Shown piece after piece: positions 1 through 5,608 of a stretch of 7,443 bases of DNA (the stretch's first letter is position 1; each line of letters begins with the position of its first letter). Below the pieces are notes generated by a model. That model saw nothing but the letters and a program-made list of their open reading frames with translations, was not told the origin of the DNA and made no database searches. The stretch is from Paracoccaceae bacterium (GTDB taxonomy: Bacteria; Pseudomonadota; Alphaproteobacteria; Rhodobacterales; Rhodobacteraceae), in assembly GCA_002401045.1 (NCBI GenBank), contig NVSA01000039.1, positions 2,895-10,337 of the forward strand. Reading direction: 5' to 3'. The position numbers and the translations under genes are program-made.

Positions 1-719
1 TGCAACATTTCCATGGCTTCAGGGTTTGGATTGTAATGCGGGAATGTATAATCCAGCTCATTATGTGACGGGATAACTTCCACGCCAATACGCCTCAGTA
101 CTTCGGGGGCAAAGGCGCTGGCTGTACCGTTGCCTGTGGCGCAGACCACCCGCAATTTTCGGGTCATTTTAAAGTCGCCAACCAAGTCTTGAATATAGGC
201 CTCTTTGACGCCGTCGACGTATTCATATTTGCCACCCTCGCGGGCAATGGTTTCGCCGTTCAGCACAATATCGCGTAGGCGGTTCATTTCATCAGGGCCG
301 TGGGTCAGTGGGCGTTCAAAGCCCATTTTAACACCTGTCCAGCCGTTCGGATTGTGGCTGGCCGTAACCATAGCAACGGCTGGGGCATCCAAATGGAACT
401 GACTAAAATACGCCATCGGGGATAGCGCAGGGCCGATGTCCTTGACGTGAATGCCTGCTTGTATCAAGCCCAGCATCAGCGCATTTTTGATTGATAGTGA
501 ATAATCGCGGTAGTCGTTGCCCACAGCGATAACAGGTTCAATCCCTGCTTCAAACATTTGCGTACCAAGACCCATGCCCAGTGCGGTAATACCTGGTAGA
601 TTGATATCATCAGGGTATTTCCAACGGGCATCATATTCACGAAAACCTGTCGGTGTGATCATTGCATCGCGCAGAAAATTCCAAGTGTTCGGTGTGCTTT
701 TGTTCAGTGGTTTGGTCAT
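1..719 (-). CDS. Phosphomannomutase/phosphoglucomutase, N-terminal part (3' end beyond window)
   Basis: Cytoplasmic alpha-D-phosphohexomutase that interconverts hexose-6-phosphate and hexose-1-phosphate (mannose and/or glucose), feeding GDP-mannose or UDP-glucose synthesis for surface polysaccharide. The first 239 codons are visible. My translation shows TPTGFREYDARW at residues 22-33 (substrate-loop entry of domain I), GNDYR at 67-71, and the catalytic phosphoserine loop TASHNP at 119-124 with Ser121 as the phosphorylated residue, followed by NGWTGVK. Domain II begins around 165-175 with VVCATGNGTAS, and YTFPHYNPNPEAME lies near the cut. The family is about 460-500 residues, so roughly half is missing. 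The ATG at 719 is supported by AGAGGG four bases upstream and by an in-frame TAG further upstream with no better start between. It lies downstream of kpsTE on the same strand, separated by a hairpin, so it may have its own promoter. Family assignment is firm; whether mannose or glucose is preferred cannot be told. Confidence 0.93.
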   Translation of the reverse strand, partial: MTKPLNKSTPNTWNFLRDAMITPTGFREYDARWKYPDDINLPGITALGMGLGTQMFEAGIEPVIAVGNDYRDYSLSIKNALMLGLIQAGIHVKDIGPALSPMAYFSQFHLDAPAVAMVTASHNPNGWTGVKMGFERPLTHGPDEMNRLRDIVLNGETIAREGGKYEYVDGVKEAYIQDLVGDFKMTRKLRVVCATGNGTASAFAPEVLRRIGVEVIPSHNELDYTFPHYNPNPEAMEML

Positions 720-851
720 TATGCCCTCTAGTGTTTTAATCTACCCAGTTTAACGGGCATCATATAAAATGAATTTAGATTTATTATGCCCAAAGAATGT
801 TTAAATAATATGACACATTCTTTGGGCGATATTTTGGCTGTTGCTATGGCT
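720..851. other. Intergenic gap between kpsE and the mutase gene
   Basis: This 132-nt non-coding stretch holds the inverted repeat annotated separately (788-827), followed in the minus direction by about 60 nt of AT-rich sequence and then the ribosome binding site AGAGGG (724-729) of the mutase gene. The AT-rich part contains TATATG-like stretches that could serve as a -10 element, but I found no convincing -35 at 16-18 bp, so no promoter is called. Confidence 0.6.
788..827 (-). terminator. Perfect 13-bp inverted repeat after kpsE, probable terminator
   Basis: The arms GCCCAAAGAATGT (788-800) and ACATTCTTTGGGC (815-827) are perfectly complementary and enclose a 14-nt AT-rich loop. In the direction of kpsTE transcription the stem starts 24 nt after the kpsE TAG stop, the usual place for an intrinsic terminator. 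The sequence after the stem is ATAATAAATCT, which is AT-rich but not a clean U-run. Termination may therefore be partial, or the hairpin may act as a 3'-end stabiliser that lets some transcription reach the mutase gene. Confidence 0.55.
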
Positions 852-2462
852 CTAGGTCGTTAGTTGTTCGCGCAAGATGGATGCCGTTAAGGATACCATT
901 AAGTATAGTCCTGCAAATAAAAGTGTTGCCAACAAGGTGTTTTCAAATGCCTTGGGATAGGCTGCTTTGTCAGGGGCTACAGGGGATACGGACATCGACA
1001 AATAACGTGTTTGGCGATTGGCCTCGACGCGTGCCGCTTCAAGCTGTGCCAAAGACGAGCCTAGTAATTCTCGGCGTACCATCAGTTGTGATTGCGCTGT
1101 TTGCAATTCTGCGGTGACTCTTGCCAAAGAGGCGCTTGAATTACTGCTTTGGGTTAACCCGTTGCGTAATTTTCGTATTAAAGCTTCGCGGGTTTTAATC
1201 GAGCGGTTCAAAACGATGAGTTTCGTTTTGTTCGGACGCGGGTTGTCTTGCAATTCAAGCAGTTCTAACTGGCGTTGTTGAAGGTCGGCTTCGTGTAACT
1301 GGATCGCCGCCATTTTGCCTGAAATTTCAGCTTCTGGACTTAGAACACCAAGTTTTTCTTGCAGCGAAACCACACGGTTTTGCGCTTCAGTATATTTGAC
1401 CTCGGCCTTCTCATAGCCCACGTCGGCACCTGTCATTTGATCTTTGCGCAAGCGTGTCGTCAATTGATCTACTTGCTCTTCGGCATAACCAATCAAGGCT
1501 TGTGAAAATTCTAGTGATTTTTGCGGTGAGGGGGTCACAACCTCCATCTTGATAACACCTTCGGTCGGATCGAAGCCAATTTTTACGTGCTTGGTATACA
1601 CTTTATAAGTATCTTCATTCGTGGTGATCGCTTCAAGGCGTTGAAGCGTGTCGATGCTTTCGTCTTGGAAAACGGCTTGGAAGCCTTGATCTTGATTAAG
1701 GCGCACCATTGCAGGGCGCGAAGACAAATAGCCTTGAACGGTGACGGAATCTTGTGCCGTTGCCAACAAAGGACTGCTGAGCAAGCCACCCAAACCACCC
1801 GCCGATGCACTGTCAGATTTTTGGATCACAAATTCTGTATAGGAGGCATACATTGGTGTTGCCACGCGGTAGAAATACCACCCCGCTAAAATCGATGGGA
1901 TCAGGATAAAGCAAAATAGTTTTGTGAGCGTCGCTATAAAACGTCTACGGCGGCGGCGGACTAAATTCGCTTGAATTTTGCTGACTTCGAGTAAGCGGTC
2001 GATATCTTCTACAGGAACGTGCTTGGCCATAGGTTTGTGGCGCACTGTGGCTGGTAAGTTTGAGGGTGCCGCATCTTGTGGCTGTGGTTGTGGGGCTGTA
2101 GCTGCGGCCGTGCTTAGCATATTACCAGTAGTAAATTGAAACGGATCAATGCCGTTTTTACGCAATAGGCGTACGGCGTCTAAATCTGAACTAACTTGCA
2201 GGCCGTTTTTTTGCGCAATACGCCGTGCGATGCGTAATTGTCTGCCCGTCAGGTTTTCAGTTTTAATGTGTTCAATTTCTTCACGCGGTGACATGTCTAG
2301 GCCTGCACTTTGGGTCGGACTACTTGGTGGCGGTGTATTCGCGGGTCTTGGCATGCTCTCGGGCGCATGGGCGCGACTTGCTGTCGTACGGTCCACTGTT
2401 GGGTGTGCAACAGTCTCGCTATCGCGGCGTAGTATTCGAACTTTTTTCTCTGTATTAGGCAT
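852..2462 (-). CDS. kpsE: Capsule polysaccharide export inner-membrane protein, KpsE/CtrB/BexC-like
   Basis: Inner-membrane polysaccharide co-polymerase/export protein of ABC-dependent capsule systems. It links the KpsMT transporter to the outer-membrane channel across the periplasm. The 536 residues divide into a Pro/Ala-rich, probably disordered cytoplasmic N-terminus (about 1-60), a conserved-looking helical segment (about 60-108, with LTGRQLRIARRIAQ and LDAVRLLRKNGIDPF), a second low-complexity linker (110-150), six consecutive Arg at 169-174 as a positive-inside anchor, TM1 (about 176-199), a periplasmic region with extended coiled-coil character (about 315-490), the proline-rich motif SPVAPDKAAYP (493-503) and TM2 (about 508-530). 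The family is commonly about 370-400 residues, so the N-terminus is extended by about 150. The start overlaps the kpsT stop by 8 nt (ATGCCTAA), with only a weak AGG nine bases upstream, so translation is probably coupled. The N-terminal extension resembles alphaproteobacterial capsule proteins, but its role is unknown. Confidence 0.92.
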   Translation of the reverse strand: MPNTEKKVRILRRDSETVAHPTVDRTTASRAHAPESMPRPANTPPPSSPTQSAGLDMSPREEIEHIKTENLTGRQLRIARRIAQKNGLQVSSDLDAVRLLRKNGIDPFQFTTGNMLSTAAATAPQPQPQDAAPSNLPATVRHKPMAKHVPVEDIDRLLEVSKIQANLVRRRRRRFIATLTKLFCFILIPSILAGWYFYRVATPMYASYTEFVIQKSDSASAGGLGGLLSSPLLATAQDSVTVQGYLSSRPAMVRLNQDQGFQAVFQDESIDTLQRLEAITTNEDTYKVYTKHVKIGFDPTEGVIKMEVVTPSPQKSLEFSQALIGYAEEQVDQLTTRLRKDQMTGADVGYEKAEVKYTEAQNRVVSLQEKLGVLSPEAEISGKMAAIQLHEADLQQRQLELLELQDNPRPNKTKLIVLNRSIKTREALIRKLRNGLTQSSNSSASLARVTAELQTAQSQLMVRRELLGSSLAQLEAARVEANRQTRYLSMSVSPVAPDKAAYPKAFENTLLATLLFAGLYLMVSLTASILREQLTT

Positions 2463-3105
2463 AGTTATAAACCTGTTTTGCCTCTTCTAGGGTCTCATAA
2501 AATGTTAATTTGCCATCTCGCAAGACGGCGGCGGATTTGCAAAATGCTTCCAAGATATCGGCTTGGTGGGAAACAATGATAACGGTCGATTTTTTTAAGC
2601 GATCACGCAAGACGGATCCAGCTTTTCTGTTGAACTCAGCATCGGTGGATTGTGGCATGCCTTCGTCGATCAGATAGATGTCGAATTCCAGTGCGAGTAG
2701 CAATGCCATCATAAACCGTGCGCGCATACCTTTGGAATAGGTTGCGACTGGCATGTCAAAATATTCTTCAAGATTACATAAGTATCTGCAAAAAGCTTCG
2801 ACATAATCGGGATCAAGCCCGTAAAGCTGTGCAATATAGCGGGCATTTTCTGTGGCGGTATGTTTGTTGTTTAATCCGCCCATGAAACCTAACGGAAAAG
2901 AGATGCGTGATGAACGATACACTTCCCCTTCATCGGGTTTCTCTAGGCCACACATCATATTGATCAAGGTGGTTTTGCCCGTGCCGTTGGCCGCGAGAAT
3001 GCCAATACTGTGCCCAAGCTCAACACGAAAACTCGCCTGATCCAGAATGACCTTACGTTGTTGACCCGTCCAAAAGGACTTACTTACATTTCTGAATTCA
3101 ATCAT
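2455..3105 (-). CDS. kpsT: Capsule polysaccharide ABC transporter ATP-binding protein, KpsT/CtrD/BexA-like
   Basis: Cytoplasmic ATPase that powers capsular polysaccharide export together with a KpsM permease. It has 216 residues, the normal size for the family. Walker A is at 38-45 (AANGTGKT, Lys44), the signature is YSKGM at 123-127, Walker B with the catalytic Glu is YLIDE at 144-148, and the H-loop His is 180 (VSHQ). The expected first Gly of Walker A is Ala38, and the D-loop region reads GMPQSTDAEF instead of a SALD-type sequence; KpsT-type ATPases differ from canonical importers there. The ATG is fixed because an in-frame TGA lies directly before it; GGGG at 3113-3116 is a modest Shine-Dalgarno with 7-nt spacing. 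It is the first gene of the kpsTE unit and overlaps kpsE. No KpsM gene adjoins it, so the permease must be encoded elsewhere. The missing Gly may be a lineage feature rather than a defect. Confidence 0.93.
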   Translation of the reverse strand: MIEFRNVSKSFWTGQQRKVILDQASFRVELGHSIGILAANGTGKTTLINMMCGLEKPDEGEVYRSSRISFPLGFMGGLNNKHTATENARYIAQLYGLDPDYVEAFCRYLCNLEEYFDMPVATYSKGMRARFMMALLLALEFDIYLIDEGMPQSTDAEFNRKAGSVLRDRLKKSTVIIVSHQADILEAFCKSAAVLRDGKLTFYETLEEAKQVYNYA

Positions 3106-3196
3106 TCAGATGCCCCGATTAATCTTTGCCCAGTTTCAAGCTTTCATGCTTGTTATTACGCTTCATTCCTGAAGACTTTGTTATTTACACTAATAT

Positions 3197-3229
3197 GGGT
3201 GTGCCTACACCCTGATTGCAATCTTTTTT
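3197..3229. repeat. Hairpin plus 10-bp palindrome and T-run
   Basis: GGGTGT (3197-3202) and ACACCC (3207-3212) form a 6-bp stem with loop GCCT. One base later comes the perfect palindrome GATTGCAATC (3214-3223), followed by TTTTTT (3224-3229). On the plus strand this looks like a weak intrinsic terminator or attenuator. As DNA, the two dyads could be operator sites between the divergent genes. No gene ends just upstream on the plus strand, so a classical terminator role is doubtful. Confidence 0.4.
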
Positions 3230-3257
3230 GTCCAACAAATGTCGTGAATAAGCGTGA

Positions 3258-3287
3258 TTGCACCATTTATGCCGATATTTTTATATC
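3258..3287 (+). promoter_or_regulatory. Weak candidate promoter for the mnh operon
   Basis: TTGCAC (3258-3263) and TATATC (3282-3287) are separated by 18 bp. TATATC shares its first four bases with the -10 consensus, while the -35 match is poor. It would start transcription near 3294 and give a leader of about 165 nt before mnhE. The -35 overlaps one of the three GATTGCA copies. This is the best plus-strand candidate I found, but it is weak and could be chance in AT-rich DNA. Confidence 0.22.
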
Positions 3288-3294
3288 AACCGTT

Positions 3295-3327
3295 AAATTA
3301 TGGCGAAATTATGCCTAAATTTTTGGG
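3295..3327. repeat. Three imperfect 11-bp tandem units
   Basis: AAATTATGGCG (3295-3305), AAATTATGCCT (3306-3316) and AAATTTTTGGG (3317-3327) follow one another without a gap. The first two share eight identical leading bases and the third shares the AAATT start. The 11-bp period puts the AT-rich part on one face of the helix, which would suit bent DNA or a repeated protein contact upstream of mnhE. Confidence 0.4.
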
Positions 3328-3449
3328 TCGCTGGCAACAAATCTCTGCGAATTGATCTTGCCAATCATGCCTAATCCACTAATCTGCGCGTTCATATCTT
3401 TCAAGGCGGGGTGATTTGCCATCTGCCTAGATTGCATTGAATGAGCTCT

Positions 3450-3459
3450 GGGGGCGTAG
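3450..3459 (+). promoter_or_regulatory. Ribosome binding site and stop codon that fix the mnhE start
   Basis: GGGGG (3450-3454) lies five bases before the ATG at 3460, and an in-frame TAG (3457-3459) sits immediately before that ATG. Together they exclude an upstream start for mnhE. Confidence 0.7.
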
Positions 3460-3945
3460 ATGCTGCGAAAAATCATAACAGCTTTGGTGTTCTTTGCGCT
3501 GTGGTTGTTAATGTCAGGCATTTATAAGCCAATGATCGTCTGGCTGGGGGCCGCATCGAGTATTCTAGCCGTCTTCGTGACCGACCGTATGAACCGCGCT
3601 TCTGTGCGCGGGCATATGACGATTAAGATCAAGCCGTTTGCCTCTGTTGGCTACTGGCTTTGGCTTATGGTTGAGATTGCCAAGGCGAACTGGGCGGTTA
3701 CGAAACTTATCTTGACCCCTGAAATGAAATTAAACCGTCACATGATTACCGTACCTAATTCACAAGTCACAGATTTAGGTGCTACAATTTTTGCGAATTC
3801 GATCACCCTGACGCCTGGTACAATCACGGTTGAGGTGGAACCTGGTGTGTTCATCGTACATGCGTTGGATTATTCCAGCAGTGATATGGACGCGATGGCC
3901 GATATGGACCGTCGTGTGACAGCTATTGAAAGCGGAGTTGAATAA
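3460..3945 (+). CDS. mnhE: Multisubunit cation/proton antiporter subunit E (MrpE/MnhE/PhaE)
   Basis: Small membrane subunit of the Mrp-type Na+(K+)/H+ antiporter, equivalent to MbhA of archaeal membrane-bound hydrogenases. It contributes to the membrane part of the complex and is not itself an ND5-like pump. The 161 residues are of family length. There are two N-terminal membrane segments (about 5-20 and 24-42), a further hydrophobic stretch near 63-82, and a C-terminal soluble domain with the family hallmark FANSITLTPGTIT (about 111-123). The last 25 residues are acidic. It is the first gene of the operon, with an in-frame TAG directly before the ATG and GGGGG five bases upstream. mnhF begins one base after its stop. 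In the textbook Bacillus order E follows D; here it comes first. Confidence 0.93.
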   Translation: MLRKIITALVFFALWLLMSGIYKPMIVWLGAASSILAVFVTDRMNRASVRGHMTIKIKPFASVGYWLWLMVEIAKANWAVTKLILTPEMKLNRHMITVPNSQVTDLGATIFANSITLTPGTITVEVEPGVFIVHALDYSSSDMDAMADMDRRVTAIESGVE

Positions 3946-3946
3946 T

Positions 3947-4240
3947 ATGTTTATAGCCGCCGCAATTGCCCTGTTTATCTCAATGATGCTGGTTTTGGCG
4001 CGTCTTTATGCGGGCCCGACACTTTACGACCGCGTTCTGGCGGTAAACAGTTTTGGTACCTTGACCGTTTTGTTTATTGCAATCTTGGGCTTTTTGAATG
4101 GCCGTCCAGATTTCTTGGATATCGCCATCCTTTATGCATTGATCAACTTTGTTGGAACCATCGCGATCTTAAAGTTCTTTCGGTATCGCTCGTTGGGCGA
4201 TATATCACAAATGCCGCCTGATGAGGGGGATACGCTATGA
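3947..4240 (+). CDS. mnhF: Multisubunit cation/proton antiporter subunit F (MrpF/MnhF)
   Basis: Small three-helix membrane subunit of the Mrp antiporter (MbhB equivalent). The 97 residues match the usual length of about 90-100. Membrane segments lie at about 2-20, 34-50 and 58-77. The family motif GPTLYDRVLAVNSFGT (23-38) includes Asp28, and FLDIAILYALINF (56-68) includes Asp58; acidic residues in these positions are conserved in MrpF and implicated in ion handling. I start it at the ATG at 3947 because GGAG (3934-3937) is nine bases upstream and because the protein then starts in the first helix. A TTG at 3926 would add seven residues inside mnhE and has no better ribosome site. It ends in an ATGA overlap with mnhG. 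Confidence 0.92.
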   Translation: MFIAAAIALFISMMLVLARLYAGPTLYDRVLAVNSFGTLTVLFIAILGFLNGRPDFLDIAILYALINFVGTIAILKFFRYRSLGDISQMPPDEGDTL

Positions 4241-4581
4241 CTTGGGCGCTTGTCGTTGAAATTATAAGCTGGATCTTGATCATATCGGGCAGTGCTTTCA
4301 CCATTATCGGGGCGATTGGATCGTTGCGGTTTCCAGATTTCTGGTCGCGTCTACATGCGGCCTCTGTCACGGAAAGCGCTGGCATGATTTTGCTGATTGC
4401 GGGCATGTGTGTGCACGCAGGGCTAAGTCTTGTTACCGTGAAACTAATCTTGATCGGCGCGTTCATCTTTTTGACAGGCCCTACATCCACCCACGCTGTG
4501 GCCAATGCGGCCTTAGTATCAGGGGAACGCCCTGAAAGTGATGAAGAGGATAAAAAGAAGAAGGGTAAGCAGGTACGATGA
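4237..4581 (+). CDS. mnhG: Multisubunit cation/proton antiporter subunit G (MrpG/MnhG)
   Basis: Small membrane subunit of the Mrp antiporter (MbhC equivalent). The 114 residues hold three membrane segments (about 6-27, 45-62 and 66-82). The family signature GSLRFPDFWSRLHAAS (28-43) sits after the first helix and TGPTSTHAVANAA (80-92) follows the third. The C-terminal tail (about 97-114) is highly charged, first acidic and then Lys-rich (DKKKKGK), and is probably a cytoplasmic extension. A strong GAGGGGG (4223-4229) lies seven bases before the ATG, which overlaps the mnhF stop by four bases (ATGA). The next gene overlaps its stop in the same way. Confidence 0.92.
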   Translation: MTWALVVEIISWILIISGSAFTIIGAIGSLRFPDFWSRLHAASVTESAGMILLIAGMCVHAGLSLVTVKLILIGAFIFLTGPTSTHAVANAALVSGERPESDEEDKKKKGKQVR

Positions 4582-5168
4582 TCGAAACCTTCATCAATAT
4601 CACCCTCTTTGCCATGCAAGTCCTGACGGCATTGTTCATTGTACGCTCAAAGCGGCTATTTTCGGTTGTGATGCTTTCTGGCGTGTTCAGCTTGCTGACT
4701 GCGCTGTTCTTTGTTGCCCTTGATGCGGTCGACGTGGCCTTTACCGAGGCCGCCGTTGGCGCGGGTATCTCAACCGTTTTGATGCTGGGTACGATTGCGC
4801 TCACCGCACGTACCCAAAAGAAAACTGCCCCCACGGGCTACCTGCCGTATCTGGTGGTTGCCGTGACAGGTGCCGCGCTTGTGTACGGCACCCTAGATAT
4901 GCCTAGCTTTGGGGATCCGATGGCGCCTGCGCATCAACATGTCGCGCCTGAATATCTGGCACGTAGTGTGACGGATATTGATGTGCCAAACGTGGTGACC
5001 GCCATTCTGGCCAGCTACCGTGGGTATGACACGCTGGGCGAAACCGCAGTGGTCTTTACCGCAGGTATCGGTGTGTTGATGCTGCTGAGTGGTCTGCGCC
5101 GCCGCCGTGATGAAGACGATGTTAAGATCGTCAAAAACAAAGCCGCAAAAGCAAAGGATCGTGCATAA
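4578..5168 (+). CDS. Detached MrpA C-terminal domain protein (MbhD/DUF4040 plus MbhE-like)
   Basis: This 196-residue membrane protein corresponds to the C-terminal part of MrpA/MnhA as a separate gene. Archaeal Mbh complexes encode the two halves as MbhD and MbhE. The N-terminal half has three hydrophobic segments (about 5-22, 26-48 and 57-77) and the DUF4040 hallmark VDVAFTEAAVGAGIS (51-65), with Glu57 on a membrane helix. After a fourth hydrophobic segment (about 87-104) and a loop, the second half contains NVVTAILASYRGYDTLGETAVVFTAG (138-163). This is the MbhE-type sequence, close to the FRGFDTLGE of MrpA, with Glu155 conserved. The tail is Lys/Arg-rich. Automated pipelines often call such proteins subunit B. 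I place it as MrpA-C because the next gene is the genuine MrpB. It overlaps mnhG by ATGA and mnhB by TAATG. Confidence 0.87.
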   Translation: MIETFINITLFAMQVLTALFIVRSKRLFSVVMLSGVFSLLTALFFVALDAVDVAFTEAAVGAGISTVLMLGTIALTARTQKKTAPTGYLPYLVVAVTGAALVYGTLDMPSFGDPMAPAHQHVAPEYLARSVTDIDVPNVVTAILASYRGYDTLGETAVVFTAGIGVLMLLSGLRRRRDEDDVKIVKNKAAKAKDRA

Positions 5169-5608
5169 TGCATCATCATTTAATCTTGCGCGTTGTGACT
5201 AAAATGTTGGTCGGTACCATCATTCTTTTTGCGCTCTATGTTCAATTCCATGGTGATTTTTCACCAGGCGGTGGTTTCCAAGCAGGCGTGATCATGTCGG
5301 TGGCATTTATTCTCTACGGGATCGTTTTTGGTCTAAGCCAAGCCGAGGTCGTTTTCCCGCCTTGGTTGGTGCATAAAACAATGGCGCTGGGCGTGTTGAT
5401 TTACGGTACAACTGGGGTGTTCAGTCTCTTGCTGGGATACGACTTTCTGGATTACGGGGCATTCAGCCCTGATCATCCCAGCCACGGTCAGCATTGGGGC
5501 ATTTTTGCCGTTGAATTGGGCGTTGGTATAACCGTGACAGGCGTGATGGTGGGAATTTATTACGCCTTCGCCAGTCGCCCCCCCCCTATGGATGATGAGG
5601 ACTGGTAA
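5168..5608 (+). CDS. mnhB: Multisubunit cation/proton antiporter subunit B (MrpB/MnhB)
   Basis: Membrane subunit of the Mrp antiporter (MbhF equivalent), required for complex formation. The 146 residues are of family length with four membrane segments (about 5-26, 38-56, 70-90 and 110-134). The hallmark HGDFSPGGGFQAG (28-40) matches the family GH.SPGGGF.GG loop. Residues 94-110, DYGAFSPDHPSHGQHW, form the polar loop between helices 3 and 4. The tail RPPPMDDEDW is encoded through a run of nine Cs (5578-5586), reported as a finding. AAAGGA (5153-5158) lies nine bases before the ATG. The junctions on both sides are TAATG, with one base shared. Confidence 0.92.
   Translation: MHHHLILRVVTKMLVGTIILFALYVQFHGDFSPGGGFQAGVIMSVAFILYGIVFGLSQAEVVFPPWLVHKTMALGVLIYGTTGVFSLLLGYDFLDYGAFSPDHPSHGQHWGIFAVELGVGITVTGVMVGIYYAFASRPPPMDDEDW

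Larger units (their letters stand above)
3106..3459. other. Divergent intergenic region between kpsT and the mnh operon
   Basis: This 354-nt gap separates two operons pointing away from each other and must carry both promoters. I see no credible gene in it; short open frames on either strand run into the neighbouring genes in wrong frames. It is AT-rich from about 3160 to 3330. It contains GATTGCA at 3214-3220, 3256-3262 and 3430-3436, a GGGTGT/ACACCC hairpin beside a GATTGCAATC palindrome and six Ts, a GATAT/ATATC hairpin (3274-3287), an 11-bp phased repeat (3295-3327) and possible alternative pairings in the mnhE leader (3332-3421). A 5-bp CAAGC/GCTTG stem lies at 3137-3152, in the kpsT leader. 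Confidence 0.7.

Noticed and set aside
205..753. Plus-strand open frames opposite the mutase gene
   Set aside because: They are antisense to a clearly recognisable phosphohexomutase reading frame with conserved motifs, and their translations show no family features.
3190..3221. Minus-strand kpsT promoter with TTGCAA and CATATT or TATTAG around the GGGTGT hairpin
   Set aside because: The best spacings are 18-20 bp with only four of six matches in each box. A dyad in the spacer recalls MerR-type promoters, but no MerR gene is nearby and the match is too poor to call.
3197..3229. True intrinsic terminator on the plus strand
   Set aside because: The T-run and stem look suitable, but no plus-strand gene ends upstream and the 10-bp palindrome sits between the longer stem and the T-run. 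It is kept as a repeat only.
3010..3318. Plus-strand 102-residue open frame across the kpsT start and intergenic region
   Set aside because: It starts inside kpsT on the opposite strand, crosses AT-rich non-coding DNA and resembles no family; no ribosome site supports it.
3315..3521. Minus-strand 68-residue open frame overlapping the mnhE start
   Set aside because: It is antisense to the first 20 codons of a well-supported mnhE and has no recognisable features.
3926..3946. Earlier TTG start for mnhF
   Set aside because: It would add seven polar residues inside the mnhE reading frame, while the ATG at 3947 has GGAG at nine bases and starts directly in the first helix, as the family does.
4143..4834. 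Minus-strand open frames opposite mnhG and the following gene
   Set aside because: They are antisense shadows of two antiporter subunits with strong family motifs.
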